From Lenzites betulinus (lineage: Eukaryota > Basidiomycota > Agaricomycetes > Polyporales > Polyporaceae), in NCBI GenBank assembly GCA_022264855.1, contig JABYQU010000051.1, positions 1 to 64,000 on the forward strand: a stretch of DNA of 64,000 nt. The letters run 5' to 3'. The position numbers and the translations under genes are program-made. A model generated the notes under the pieces. The model searched no databases. It saw only the letters and a program-made list of their open reading frames with translations, and was not told the origin of the DNA. The first letter of the stretch is position 1, and every line of letters starts with the position of its first letter. Below are positions 43,865 to 56,533 of the stretch, piece by piece.

Positions 43865-46078
43865 ATGCTCGTACGGGTGGTATATCCGCACCGGTCGGCG
43901 CCAGACCTGATGTTTCCATGCAATCTGCCGGATCCCACGTATGAGGAGGACGCCCCTTGCCCAGGTAGCTGGCGGGTACAACTGGACACTCTGGATGCCT
44001 TACGGGAGGAAGGACTCGCTTTGGAATACCCCAAGGACATTCATGCCCTCGACAAGGCAGTTTGGCACACTGCGCTTATGACCGAGGTTGTCTTCGATGT
44101 TCGTCACCAGTTGATAGCTTGCATCTTCGTCGACGGCTATACCATCTCCTGGCCGTTATCCGCGGTTGCTAACGTCTCCAGATGCATGACCTCTCTCGAG
44201 CTCGTGATGTCGAGCATGCGCAACCTGGTTCACCACAGCGAATCCGGCCGGCCGAGCTGGATATGCGATCCTGCTGCCTCTCCAGTCCCAGAGGCCATCC
44301 CTCCTATCCAGCCAGACGCGGCGTCGGTGTCCACGTCCTCGCATCGCTCGAAGCATCGGCGACAGAGGTCGCTGCTCGGCTCTATCGTGTCGGCCTTCAA
44401 AGGAATGATTCCTGACAATATTGGACGTAGCTCGGGGCCCATCCTTCCCTCATCTCTGCCGCCTCTGAAGATACCCTCAGTACACTCCCATGCCCGTACG
44501 GCGTCGACGTTCTCGCGTACCCAGCTGTCTCCTCCAACGTCCCCGACTGTGGCAGAACCTCCCCCGCCCCCGCCACCAACCAAGTTCAAGCTCGTCATTC
44601 GTCCTCGACAGGACATCTCTCCGCCCAAGCATGCGAAAGTCCTGCAGCCAGAACAGATCCTACGTCACTACGCACAATCCGTTCTATTGGACGTCGTTCG
44701 CGAGCATGTGTATCCGATGTTTTCCACTACCGGGTCGCCCTCGTTTGCAGAAACACCTCGTCCTATAGAATGGGCTGCACAGGTAGCGGGATTCCCTCCC
44801 GGCCTATATCCCGCTTGGATCGCTCGGAGCATGTTTCGGCAAACGGAGGAGAGAATGCGGGAGATCATCGCAGAGGCGAATGCAAGAGGCCTCTCCGACA
44901 CTCTGGTGTGCGGCGCAGTCGCGCCGGCATCCGTAGCCCATTCATCCTCTCGAGACTCGGACGACTCGGATGATACCATTTCCGCCAGCACCAGCGCCAG
45001 TGCGACCAGTCTCGCCACAGAGACCGATGGATCCTCAGTACATACGCCCATCGACTCTCCTAGCTGTTCTCCCTTCGTGCCTGCCCCCGCCGCGTTTGGA
45101 CAGCTGCATCCCACGGACTCCAAGGCTATGCCACAGGTTCCTCGTAGCCCTTCATCTCCGGAACATGATCTCGAGATGTCGGCGCTCGAAGCGCTCGGCT
45201 CGCGCCTCTACTCAATCCTGACTCGGCTGAGCTCTACGCCTCGACAGATCGACAACATGCAGCAGAATGCGCGGTGCGGCTCCGATCTCACAGTCTTGGA
45301 GATCAAGAGTCGCCGACGCGCTTGGAGTTGTCGTGACTTCGTTGGCGGTGCCCGTCTGTCTCTTGTCGGTTTCGCTGCGCCCGCTCGCAGTTCCCCTCTC
45401 GCACGCTGCGAACCGATCACAGCGGAGATGGTGGCGGAGCTGCAGGCGCAGACGATAGAGGAGAAACCACGGGCGCGGTTACTCTGTCTCGCTGACGAGG
45501 GTGCGGAGTTCGGCATCCCTGGCGCCTCGGGTGGCGTGAAAGCCATGACCAAGGAGCTGGATTCGCGACTGTTCCCTCTGTCGGAAGAAGACGAGGACGA
45601 CGAAGAGGAGTCGTTAATGTCATACCCGTCGGGGTACAGCTTTGACGAGTATGTCGGCGACGATGAATGGCACGACGGCGCAGAATACGACCTGGAGAGC
45701 GGACTCCTTGCGTTCCCCCGGCCCCGTAACGCACAGCCGCCCACATCCAGCCCCTACACCTTCCCTCACTCGCATTCACACCCCATGGTCCGGCCCCGTA
45801 CTCAAAGCATGCGCATAGAGCCCTCTTTGCTGTCATCCTCTGCGTCAGAATCCCAGTCGCTCTCTGGAGAGGGCAGCCTATCATCACAGTCGCTTCTATG
45901 CCAGCCGTTGAACGTCAAGGTGCCTGTGCCGGTAATACTCGACACTGGAGACGAGCTTGCGGGTGACCACCGACATGGTGCCGAGTTCACTCTCGCGATG
46001 GACCTTCCCTCCCCGTTCTCTCCTGTGCCGCGTGGGTGGATAGGGGACGGTGCGGACGGCGTGCCCTCGCGCCGGTAA
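43865..46078 (+). CDS. Intronless 737-residue protein, unknown function
   Basis: One uninterrupted reading frame from ATG 43865 to TAA 46078, notable in a window where almost every gene is split. The N-terminal 120 residues look folded (MLVRVVYPHRSAPDLMFPC, YPKDIHALDKAVWHTALMTE, VRHQLIACIFVDGYTISWPL). After that come Ser/Pro-rich linkers with a basic patch (SSHRSKHRRQRSLLGSIVSA) and a poly-Pro stretch PPPPPPPTKFKLVIRPRQD. A second compact part follows near 44640-44900 (EQILRHYAQSVLLDVVREHV, YPAWIARSMFRQTEERMREI). An acidic stretch SEEDEDDEEESLMSYPS and a Ser-rich C-terminus complete it. I do not recognise a domain. It could be a regulatory or scaffold protein. There are no membrane segments or signal peptide. 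Confidence 0.85.
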   Translation: MLVRVVYPHRSAPDLMFPCNLPDPTYEEDAPCPGSWRVQLDTLDALREEGLALEYPKDIHALDKAVWHTALMTEVVFDVRHQLIACIFVDGYTISWPLSAVANVSRCMTSLELVMSSMRNLVHHSESGRPSWICDPAASPVPEAIPPIQPDAASVSTSSHRSKHRRQRSLLGSIVSAFKGMIPDNIGRSSGPILPSSLPPLKIPSVHSHARTASTFSRTQLSPPTSPTVAEPPPPPPPTKFKLVIRPRQDISPPKHAKVLQPEQILRHYAQSVLLDVVREHVYPMFSTTGSPSFAETPRPIEWAAQVAGFPPGLYPAWIARSMFRQTEERMREIIAEANARGLSDTLVCGAVAPASVAHSSSRDSDDSDDTISASTSASATSLATETDGSSVHTPIDSPSCSPFVPAPAAFGQLHPTDSKAMPQVPRSPSSPEHDLEMSALEALGSRLYSILTRLSSTPRQIDNMQQNARCGSDLTVLEIKSRRRAWSCRDFVGGARLSLVGFAAPARSSPLARCEPITAEMVAELQAQTIEEKPRARLLCLADEGAEFGIPGASGGVKAMTKELDSRLFPLSEEDEDDEEESLMSYPSGYSFDEYVGDDEWHDGAEYDLESGLLAFPRPRNAQPPTSSPYTFPHSHSHPMVRPRTQSMRIEPSLLSSSASESQSLSGEGSLSSQSLLCQPLNVKVPVPVILDTGDELAGDHRHGAEFTLAMDLPSPFSPVPRGWIGDGADGVPSRR

Positions 46079-46786
46079 ACACGACTTGCATCAACGCAGC
46101 CCCTTCTTCACCGGACCCGAGCTCTGTGCTTGTCGGACCAGACGATAGCTTGTGTCGGTCTCAGCATCTTGAGTCTCGTTCCCTGGGCATCATATCCATC
46201 CGCCCCTCATATACATCCGTGCTCCATTTATGTGCATTCCATTCATGCCTCTCACGACCAGCCCCACTAATACTATATTCACCGGTATTCATCCCGCACG
46301 CGTCTACCCTCATCAATCATTCACACCAACACATACATTTTCCCCATTGCATTCATTCACTGCTTTCTGCATACCTGCTGTCGTACTAACCCCTTCGCAT
46401 CATCGCATATATAATGACCGTTCATTTGCTCTGTCCATATACCGCAACGTCTCACCCCCTTCCCGTCCCACAACTCCTTGCACATATCCATTCTCCCCGG
46501 TTTTCCTTTCCTCAGGCCTGCTTCGCAGATAATGTCTCGTTCGTGTATGATATCACACTCCTGTGCGTCTTGTGGGTATCCTCTTGGAATTCCGTCGCGG
46601 GCCTCCATTAATCATTGTGCACGTAGCAAATCTAACGTACTGACGGGAATGCGAGAATTGAAAGGTGGTCAGACCTCTCAGCGCCCTAGATATGTAAGTG
46701 TTCAGTCTGCCAATGAAAGGTGCGTGCATTCCCCTGGTTCTCTACAAATACATATACAGTGCGCCACTTCTTTCTCAACTCGCAGG
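46079..46786. other. Convergent 3' spacer
   Basis: About 700 bp between the stop of the intronless gene and the stop of the MYND gene. AT-rich and pyrimidine-rich 3' UTR-like sequence, nothing else recognised. Confidence 0.55.
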
Positions 46787-48215
46787 TTACCACTTGATGT
46801 CGGCTTCAGGTTGACGATCCACGCAAATCTCGAACGTCCAATCTCCGCTCCGCTTCGCCCACCGGTACATTTTCACCCCTCCGTACCCACCCCGCGGACC
46901 CACCATCTCCGTGACGAGCTCCTCGAACATCGCAGGGTTATCCATACGCGCAACGTACGCATGGCTGAACGACCGCTGCCGGTCGTATACCACGATGGTG
47001 TCGCGGCCGGGACCTGTGAGCCCCACCTGAAGCTTCACGATGAACGGCCGGTCCCCGTGCACGTCCGGAGGCGGGACAGGTGCCTGCCCGACCTCGGGCG
47101 GTATGCTGACTGGGATATCGCGGATGCTCGTCGTGCCCGTGTAGCGGTTGACAAACGCGGTGTACATGCCCTCCATCCCGGGGCCGGTGGCGCGAAAGGG
47201 GACGGCGCACCAGCGGGCGCCTTTGAGGGAGCGGCAGGTGTGCTTGTGCGCAGGCCAGTCGATCTTTTGGCACTCTGGTGCGCGCGTGTGAGCAAACATG
47301 CATCGCCTGAGGAATGCAGGGCATGCCTTACCTGTGCTGCAGTACGCGGCAGACTGGCATTGGGAACACCGGCGTGCACCGCGCTTGCCGCAGATCGTGC
47401 ATCCGCTGTCCGCCGTGAGCTTCCCGATCGCCTCGAAGCTGAGGGGGCCGACGGGGAGAATGACGGACGCGCGGTATTTTTCTTCAAAGCGTCTTCTCAC
47501 GGGCACGAAGTCGGATGGCAGGAGCTTTTCGTTCATACCTAACAATTTGAGGAGCACCTTCTGTTCAAGCGGAGATGCGTTGATGTTCATGCCGACACCA
47601 CCCAGATTCTTCGGGTTATTTTGGACCTGATATTGCACCCATCGGGCTCCCTCCAGAGCGTTGGCACGAGAGACGGGAAAATACAGCAGGACGAGCGCTG
47701 GCGTGTGTTCGTCCACTTCGTAAACATGCAGAAACTATCCACGCGAAGTCAGGTTATCTCTCGCGCTCGCAGCGTATAGCCTGGCCTACCCGAATGTTGA
47801 TCGCATGATTTTCACGCTCGGGGTCTTGAATGGTGCACCACATGAGACCGTTATCCAACGTATTGGCCAAGCTCATAATCGTCTGGCGAAGGTCCATAAA
47901 CGGGTTGAGGTACAGGGCCGGGCCGGTATAGGAACCTTGCATGACGTTTTGTCGGGCCTCGTCCATATTACCTCTCCTGACAGCTTCAAGCAAAGGTCGT
48001 TGTCGGATATTCTGTTCCCCTGCGACAGGGAGCGGCCATTTCGAGAGGAGCTGTATGCTGGACTGATCCGAGATTTTTCCGCTCTCCTGAGCGGCGTGGA
48101 GCGCTGCTCGCAACCGTCTCTCGAGCACATCCTGGACAAGTTTTGTGCCCTCTGGGAGCTCGAGGCCCATGGATGCTAGCACGTTGAGTGTTTCCGCACG
48201 TGAAAGGGGTTCCAT
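46787..48215 (-). CDS. MYND-type zinc-finger protein
   Basis: ATG at 48215 (MEPLSRAETLNVLASMGLEL). The N-terminal part is helical with a possible ankyrin-like pair (RPLLEAVRRGNMDEARQNVM). An intron at about 47731-47788 joins NIR to FLHVYEVDEHTPALVLLYFP. The MYND finger is CTICGKRGARRCSQCQSAAYC, then across an intron (about 47276-47331) ECQKIDWPAHKHTC: the full C-x2-C, C-x2-C, YC, C, H, C zinc ligand set. A C-terminal domain follows (YTAFVNRYTGTTSIRDIPV, TFEICVDRQPEADIKW). MYND fingers mediate protein contacts. In basidiomycetes this kind of protein is abundant and mostly uncharacterised. About 450 residues, no frame break. Confidence 0.87.
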
Positions 48216-49384
48216 GGGGGTGGCAGACGAAGTTAGCGTGAACTTGATGCTTTAATTTTGTGACCGACAGAGTGAGTAGAATCCATGTAGTAGCGATGGT
48301 TAAGTCTTACACGATTCCCGTCTTCCCTGCTACAGCCCCGTGTTGTATACCCTCGGAGAGAGACTTGTGGTCGAGTTAGATGACGGTAAGAAAGAAGAGA
48401 CGCCGGGGTTTGAATAACTTAGGAGCGGGATACGATTCCTGATATGGTTGATGTTTAGACGGGCACTGCCACCGCCGGAGACGGGACCATGCCAGACTCC
48501 AGTCCGTCGGTTTGAGTTAATAGCAATGCTTCCAGCTCACAGTAAACAGCTAGTATGTACAAAAGATTAGCTTGCAAGGCTGCGGGACTAATGATCTGAC
48601 ACCCCCGATGAGAAGCTGGGTCCACGCCTGGAAAGTCCCAGCAGCACCGAGCATGCCAGCATCTCGCGGGAGTGATCGAATAACAGTATCAATATCGGAT
48701 CCAGTAGATTACAAGCGTGCTGAATCTCTTTACGCACAGATACCGGTCGGATGGACCTGCTGTGCAATTAGCCGTTGTCTGTGTTGTATGCTTGTACGCA
48801 CCTTGTAACAGTCATCCGATAGCCGTGGGATTACGTGTGGGGTGCGATCCATAGAATACTATATACCGTTACGCAACCGGGAAGCTGGTACGTTTTGTTT
48901 TACGAGTCAAAGAAGTTCGTCTCAAACCTAGAGTAAAATCAGAGCACGTGACCTGTGGGGCTCCACGTGCGGCCGCACATTAATGAGCGCTTGGCGTGTT
49001 CGCTGCCGCAGGCGCCCGTCAACAACTTGGCGAAAACATGCTCCTCTTCCTCCGCCACGACCTCGCTATCCTCACACACACTCTCAATCGTAGGGGCGCT
49101 CCGCCAGCTTCGCAACGCCTAAAGAGCGCAACTTAATACTCTTCCAAATCCGTTGACTCCGAAGGCCAGAGTGTGCTAGAGACGAGCCCGACAGCTTGCT
49201 CTGTGTTTTCGAATCGATCCCCCAAGACATTTGTGTGTAGCCTGTCACTTATCATATTTCAACGCTATTGACACACCCTGTAGCTGCATCTCCCATACAT
49301 ACCACAGCTCACACTCGCTCTCGTCGTCTCGATTTCACCAGAGTTGTCATTCACACCACGTATTCCTCCGTGATATCGCTCGGA
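48216..49384. other. Divergent promoter region, no gene seen
   Basis: 1.2 kb between the MYND gene and the Ldb17 homologue, which point away from each other. No supported ORF. Confidence 0.5.
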
Positions 49385-51844
49385 ATGTCGGTCCCGCCGA
49401 TGGACGTGTTCGGGATCGTATACATCATCGAGAATGCCCAGCAGTTCTGGTCAGGTACGAGCCTTCATTCCAACACCGTCCATCTGCGAGAGGTGGTTAA
49501 AGCCTTCCCCGGCAGAGTTGGGCGACATACTCCACTTGCCCGAAGACCTCACGCTGGTCAAGCTGGACGCCACCCTGCGGCGATACATATCCTTCTGCGC
49601 GGCATACCACGGTACGGGCGCGGATCTTTCGCGTGCGCTCCGTAACTTACGTCGCGTGCGCCTGCTGAACAGAGCAGTATCTGCAAAGTCCCCTACAACT
49701 CGAACATGCGTGCGAAATGCTGCTCGCGTCCGAGCTCTTTGCGTTCCATAACGAGCGCATGGGCGAGCTCTTGACCGGGGACGCACAGACGGTACGTCGG
49801 AACGCGCAGCGCTACGCCGATACTCATCGTACCATCCCGTCGTTTCGCAGAACACCGATCCCCACTATGAGATGATACTGTATAGCGTCATGCTCGCGTG
49901 GGGCCGCCGGAAGTCTGCGTTCCTTCGCTCGCAGAAACGCTGGCAACCGCTTCTTCCGCTCCTTATGGACCACGTTCGCCTAGAGGTTGACGCTGATGTA
50001 GATGATGGCTTCTATGGCTCCGGATCGAACTCTGCATTGGGACGTGCCGTCGCGGTCCCCATCGAAGCGAAATTGCGGTCGCTCTCCGTGCGACTCTTGT
50101 ATGAAGTCTGCAGGGTACAGAAGATGTCAATACCAGAACTCAGTGAGCTCCCTGCCTTGGTATCTGCGTTGAAGTAACCGTTCATGGTGTAGCACGTTGA
50201 TCAGGGATATTCGACGACGCGTTTATTGACTACTTGTACGACCTCGTCGAGCAGACCCGCAACGTACAAGATGAAACATTCAACTACTCGGTGATCAAAC
50301 TGATTGTAAGCAGGATACACGATGACAGTACCTACAGGGCTAACGCGTTAGCAGGTCGCTCTAAACGAGCAATTCATGGTTGCGTCCTTGCAGCCCCACA
50401 CGCCAAACTCGCAGGGCGCCTTTGCACCTCAGCAGGAGAGCTCACGCAGTGTCGAGAGCGCCAACCGCGTGTTGCGGGTGCTCATGCTACGGGCGTCGTC
50501 TAGCCCTACGTTTGGGGAGAACCTTATCTTCATGCTCAACCGCGCGGACCGGACGGCGGAGGATCTATGCATGCAGCTATTGGTATTGAAGCTGCTCTAT
50601 CTGCTCTTCACAACCAAGGGCATGTCTGAATACTTCTACACCAACGATCTGCGCGTGCTTGTCGATGTGTTTTTGCGCGAAATTGGCGACATCGACGAGG
50701 AGAACGAGTCGGTACGTGGACTTTTCTGGCCATGCGATGTGCCGTATTAAACCGCCCCATTTAGCTGCGACACACCTATCTGCGTGTCTTACATCCGCTG
50801 CTCACCAAAACGCAGCTACGCAATATGCCATACAAGCGCCCGCAGATCGTGCGCACACTAGAGTCCCTTATCGAGAACGAGTCGATCCGGGACATCGACC
50901 CGACTACGAGGCGCCTCGTCGAGCGCTGTCTCGGCGGCGAGTGGTGTGTCCAGTTCCGCAAGTCCACGGCGGGGAAGACAGAGCAGCGCAAATTCAGCAT
51001 GTGGGAGGCTGGCAACATTCCACGCGGCGAGAGCCCTGGCCTCGATGCCGTCTCGTCTGCGCAGACACCGCACTCTGCGGGACCAGCGTCGGGGGACGGC
51101 GGAATGAAGCCACCGCTGGACCGAATGGGTTCCCTGCGGGGCAAGAGCGGGAAGGCGACACGCAGTGCGGAGCACCTCCCACTGCCCACAAGTTCTTCGT
51201 CATCATCTCGTGCACCTCAGACACAACATTCTCGTGCCGAAGAGCAGCCGTACAAGATCTCGACGCGCGCGGTACCAACACACGCGCATACACTCACCTC
51301 GCGCCACGGTAGCGGAGATAGCTCGTCAAGTCTGCCCCGTGTAGCCGCCGCCGCTGCAAACCCCAACGCCGCGTTCAAGCACCGGTTCCGCGCAGGCTCG
51401 TTCGATATCGAGGCGACCACCAACAACTTCGCGTCGTTATCTGTCAATGTCCCGGATCACTTCGCGCACGTCACGGGCGACACCTCTCCACCCCGATTCG
51501 TAGACGAGCCCACGAGCAGCTCTCCGCCAGAGATCCATGTCCTGTCCCCGACGTCTCCAGGGGAGGTCGTTCCCGTGTCCCCGACAGAACGCTCGTTCGC
51601 GCTGTCTGCGTCTACCACGCCCTCGACATCTTCGTCTACCACGTCGCTCGTCTCCCCAGCTACGTCGCCGTCCTCGCCGCGTCGCCGTGCGGCGCCGCCT
51701 CCCCCTGTGAAGAAGAGACGGAATCCCCCCGCAGTGCCGGTTGGGAGAGGGCTGGGCGCGAATGGGGGCAGTCCGCTCAGCGCACTGGCGGCTTCATCGC
51801 AGCCCAACCTCACGGACCTCTCAGCCAGCGCGAGGAAAGCGTAG
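49385..51844 (+). CDS. LDB17: Ldb17/Dip1/SPIN90 homologue, actin nucleation factor
   Basis: Members activate Arp2/3 without a mother filament and act at endocytic actin patches (family knowledge). ATG at 49385 (MSVPPMDVFGIVYIIENAQQ). Exon joins give ELGDILHLPEDLTLVKLDA, LLASELFAFHNERMGELL, NTDPHYEMILYSVMLAWGRR, VQKMSIPELS, FDDAFIDYLYDLVEQTRN, MQ-type region VQDETFNYSVIKLI and LNEQFMVASLQPH. The leucine-rich SPIN90/Ldb17 core is clearest in the next two exons: NRVLRVLMLRASSSPTFGEN, LLVLKLLYLLFTTKGMSEYF, TNDLRVLVDVFLREI, then LRHTYLRVLHPLLTKTQLR and YKRPQIVRTLESLIENESI. The C-terminal 300 residues are Ser/Pro-rich with PPPPVKKRRNPPAVPVGRG, a likely SH3-binding segment as in yeast Ldb17. No frame break seen. 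Confidence 0.88.
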
Positions 51845-53949
51845 CTCGCCAACGCTGCTCACGCGCGGTGCGCCGGGCTATCGGCTAGGACTGAGGAGAG
51901 GAGAGGATTAGGCTTCTCCGCCGATGGGATACCTTTCGTTTGCACCAGTCTTCACATTATTATGGTCCACAGCAACGTATGCTGCCAGGAAGCGGGGACC
52001 GTGATTCATCCGAGGATATCCGCCATCGCTAGCATCATCATCGCACGTCGCGGTTCTTATAGCGCCGGCGCTAGCACACGCATTATCATGTTCGTCCAAG
52101 CATTGTCACCTACACGCTCTACGTCAATCATATCCACACTGCCCATTTCTATAGGACGTGTGACAGCCCAAGTCTGTTAGCCATCGGTAGTCCGACACTT
52201 TTCCCGAGGCCAGCACAGAGGGTAGATATAACGCAGGCAGATGTTCCGGGGCGTTGGTCAATTTGTTATATTCACCATACCACTGGCAGCTGCTTATTGC
52301 GAGTCAGTACTAGCGGCGGCCAGACTGTAGTAACAGTTGAGCGAAGGTCTGGCCTTCAGCGCAGGTGCGTCCAGTATAAAGTGGTGCTAATGGAGCGCAT
52401 CTGTACTAGGTGTAATGCGAGGATACTTGGCGGAGGGGACCCTCCGCCTCCTTGCACAGACTATCTGCTTAGCGTTTATCCGTGGTAAGCATTCCCCCTA
52501 CGTTTACTGCCAGTCTTTGATGATATGACGAAGGTGTGCAAAGGAACGTATGTACAAACGCGAGCGTACTGCCAGTATCATACTCTCCCTCATAAACTCC
52601 GGTAACAGTTTATAAAGAACGGCGATCGAACGACCATTCCCAGCCCGGTGCGCGAGTGGCCATGTCGAAAAAAACTAGTACTCCTTTCACATCGCGTATC
52701 ACACACCTCCATGCCGATCATTCACGTCGGTCGCATTGTAAGCCAACAGTCCGCCACTTGCACATGGTTAGTGTGCACGTTATGACGTCTCCACCTATCT
52801 TCTACGCATCGAACGTCGTGAGTTTTCCTATCTCGCAACCCGAGAATAGCAGCATTCTCACCGGTCTGTTACGGCCATCTATAGATGTCCATTTATAATC
52901 ATTTGTGGGACTCATAAGAGCACGAATAACACCCACGCCGAACGAGCCGCACCAGTCAATTCATGCGCACTCACGACTATTATGATTACCTGTTTCGCCA
53001 TCCACGCCCCAATTCTGGTGGGAATGACAACCCTCGTTCCGACCCAACCGACTGCGCTCGAGATATCCTGCACCACGCATCGTTCAAGCTGATTCATCCG
53101 CTCAACGCTCCAGAGGAGTGGTGCGCTCCACTTCGCTGCCTTCGCTTCAACGGCTGCGAAGCCTGCTGCGCGCGACCGTGCCCCTATCGTGTCGCACTGC
53201 GCGATGTCTGGCGCACCATCCGGTAACGTACACTGCGCACAGTTCGTTACGCGCGTGCCATGTGCCTGAGGTGCGAACAGGAGGAGACAAGCGTTATATA
53301 AACTTTGCATGGGAGGCGATGCCCCATATCAATTAAAGGAGGCCCACCTTCATTGCAGCATCTGCCAACCTCAAAACCGCCCATGTGACGCCCCTTCCCC
53401 CCGCTTGGGCTCGCCCTCCCGTGCGCGGTCATGTCTTTCTGTGAGTTTCATTATGCCTATGTGCACACCGTTCATTCTCAATTGACCCCGCCGAGCCCCG
53501 TTCAGCAGTTTTGACACTCGCAGATCGAGGCGTGCACAGGCGATTTGGCACTGGGTGGGAAGCTCGGCCGCACCCGCTGCCCACGCAAACCGTCTGCGTA
53601 TTAGGTCCGATGGTGCATTCAATTCAGCGCGACCGACGACGCCCACGCTGGGCTACCTCCGCGGGAGGCGAGCGGGAGGGCTGGTGATGACGAGGGGAGG
53701 ACGGCGCTGAGACGAGTACGAGGATTGGCTGCAGAGGGACGAGTGCGCTACACGCCAACGCTGTGGACGCGCCGGCGCGCGAGCAGAAGAGGATGCCCGC
53801 CGTGCGCGGCATCGGGTATGGCAGAATGGCGCGATGGCGATTGGTCTGACCATCCGCGGGCGCATTGTGCCCGCGGTCGAAAGCATCTCTTCACGGGGAG
53901 GTCTGAAGCTTCGTCGGAGAGTATGCGTCTTTCGCTATGTTGCAGAAGG
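51845..53949. other. 2.1-kb spacer before the lignin peroxidase
   Basis: No supported gene. The longest ORF (52912-53310, minus, 132 codons) has no signal peptide pattern, motif or intron-linked partner. A short imperfect inverted repeat GGCGGAGGGGACCCTCCGCC sits near 52430-52449. The distal peroxidase promoter is presumably in the right part. Confidence 0.5.
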
Positions 53950-53956
53950 TATAAAG
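53950..53956 (+). promoter_or_regulatory. TATA box of the lignin peroxidase gene
   Basis: TATAAAG, 84 bp before the ATG, with a pyrimidine-rich start region (CTCTCTCTCCTTC) between. Confidence 0.7.
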
Positions 53957-54033
53957 AGGGTCGAAAGGTGAGCAGGAGGGACCAGAGCAGTCGAGTTCTC
54001 TCTCTCCTTCAGCACTCCTCATCTGGCATCGAC

Positions 54034-55506
<1,473 letters not shown>

Positions 55507-56533
55507 GCCGCTGCGGCATCTCATAACGGTGTGTGCGACGACTTCAGCACGTACACACAGACCTCTGATGTTACCTTCCAGGTTGCCGGAAATCTAGACT
55601 TTAAGCACGCGGCGGCTTCCACCCGGGGACTCGTTGGCGCGTGCGTGTTATGTGCTGCTCTCAGGTAAAGGTCGATTGTGTTATGTATTTCGAAGTGGCC
55701 TCCTGGAGAGGCCCTGTTGTATCCGCTGTTGTACTTAAATATCCTGTGCTGGATGAATATGATGTGTATCCCATGTACTCTCCCACCGTTCGATGGCCCG
55801 GGCGTGCTGTGACTAGTTATCCGTCGGACAGCCAAGGCCCTTCTAAGTACCAATTTCGTTACGCATGTATATATAATTCATATGCACTGAAGTGTGCGAA
55901 GTCGTTGCACCAACCAAGTAGAGCAAGTTTCCGCGGAGCCCGGGCCCGTCGCGCACGGCGCGCATCCCTTCGTACATACTCACCTTCCCTATTCGGCTCC
56001 GACAAGGTACATCGGACTCAGGAGCGTACCTACTCAAGTGCCTTTCTCACCCCTCCAGGCACGCACGCGCGGGCGGATCCGCGCCGTGGCGACCTTACAC
56101 GGAGAACTTTCCCAATGAAACACGGGTCCGAGCCGCGGCCGGCGGTATGTTTGCATCGAGTTCAGACGATGTGGCGGCAGCGCATGTGCAGTACCGCGCA
56201 GTTTCCGGGGCCAAATCTCAGATACCGTGGCAGCCACACAGAGACGATATACAAGCAGCAATATACAGCACATACCACACACCCCCGCCCGGGCCGCAGT
56301 AGATTAGATTGGACTTCTCGCCGCACCCACCTCCCGCGGCTGGCTGACAGTAGTAACGTGACGCTCCTCGTCTCCGCCCCGCCCCGCCTCCCGTCGTGTC
56401 GTGTAGTTGTGATCGCGCTTGCCCCGCCCAAGTCCAAGCCGGCCGGGCGAATCGAGTGTGGTATGAATGTCAATGAGGATGAGGGCGAGTGTGCGCGCGG
56501 GGTATGCCCGGCCGGGAGCAGGGAGAGCGGCGC
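55507..56533. other. Convergent 3' spacer
   Basis: 1 kb between the stops of the peroxidase and the kinase. An ORF of 298 codons (55641-56537) crosses it but shows no domain and has the composition of chance GC-rich reading. Confidence 0.5.

Noticed and set aside
52430..52449. Short GC-rich inverted repeat GGCGGAGGGGACCCTCCGCC
   Set aside because: Arms are imperfect and there is no gene or repeat context, so no function was assigned.
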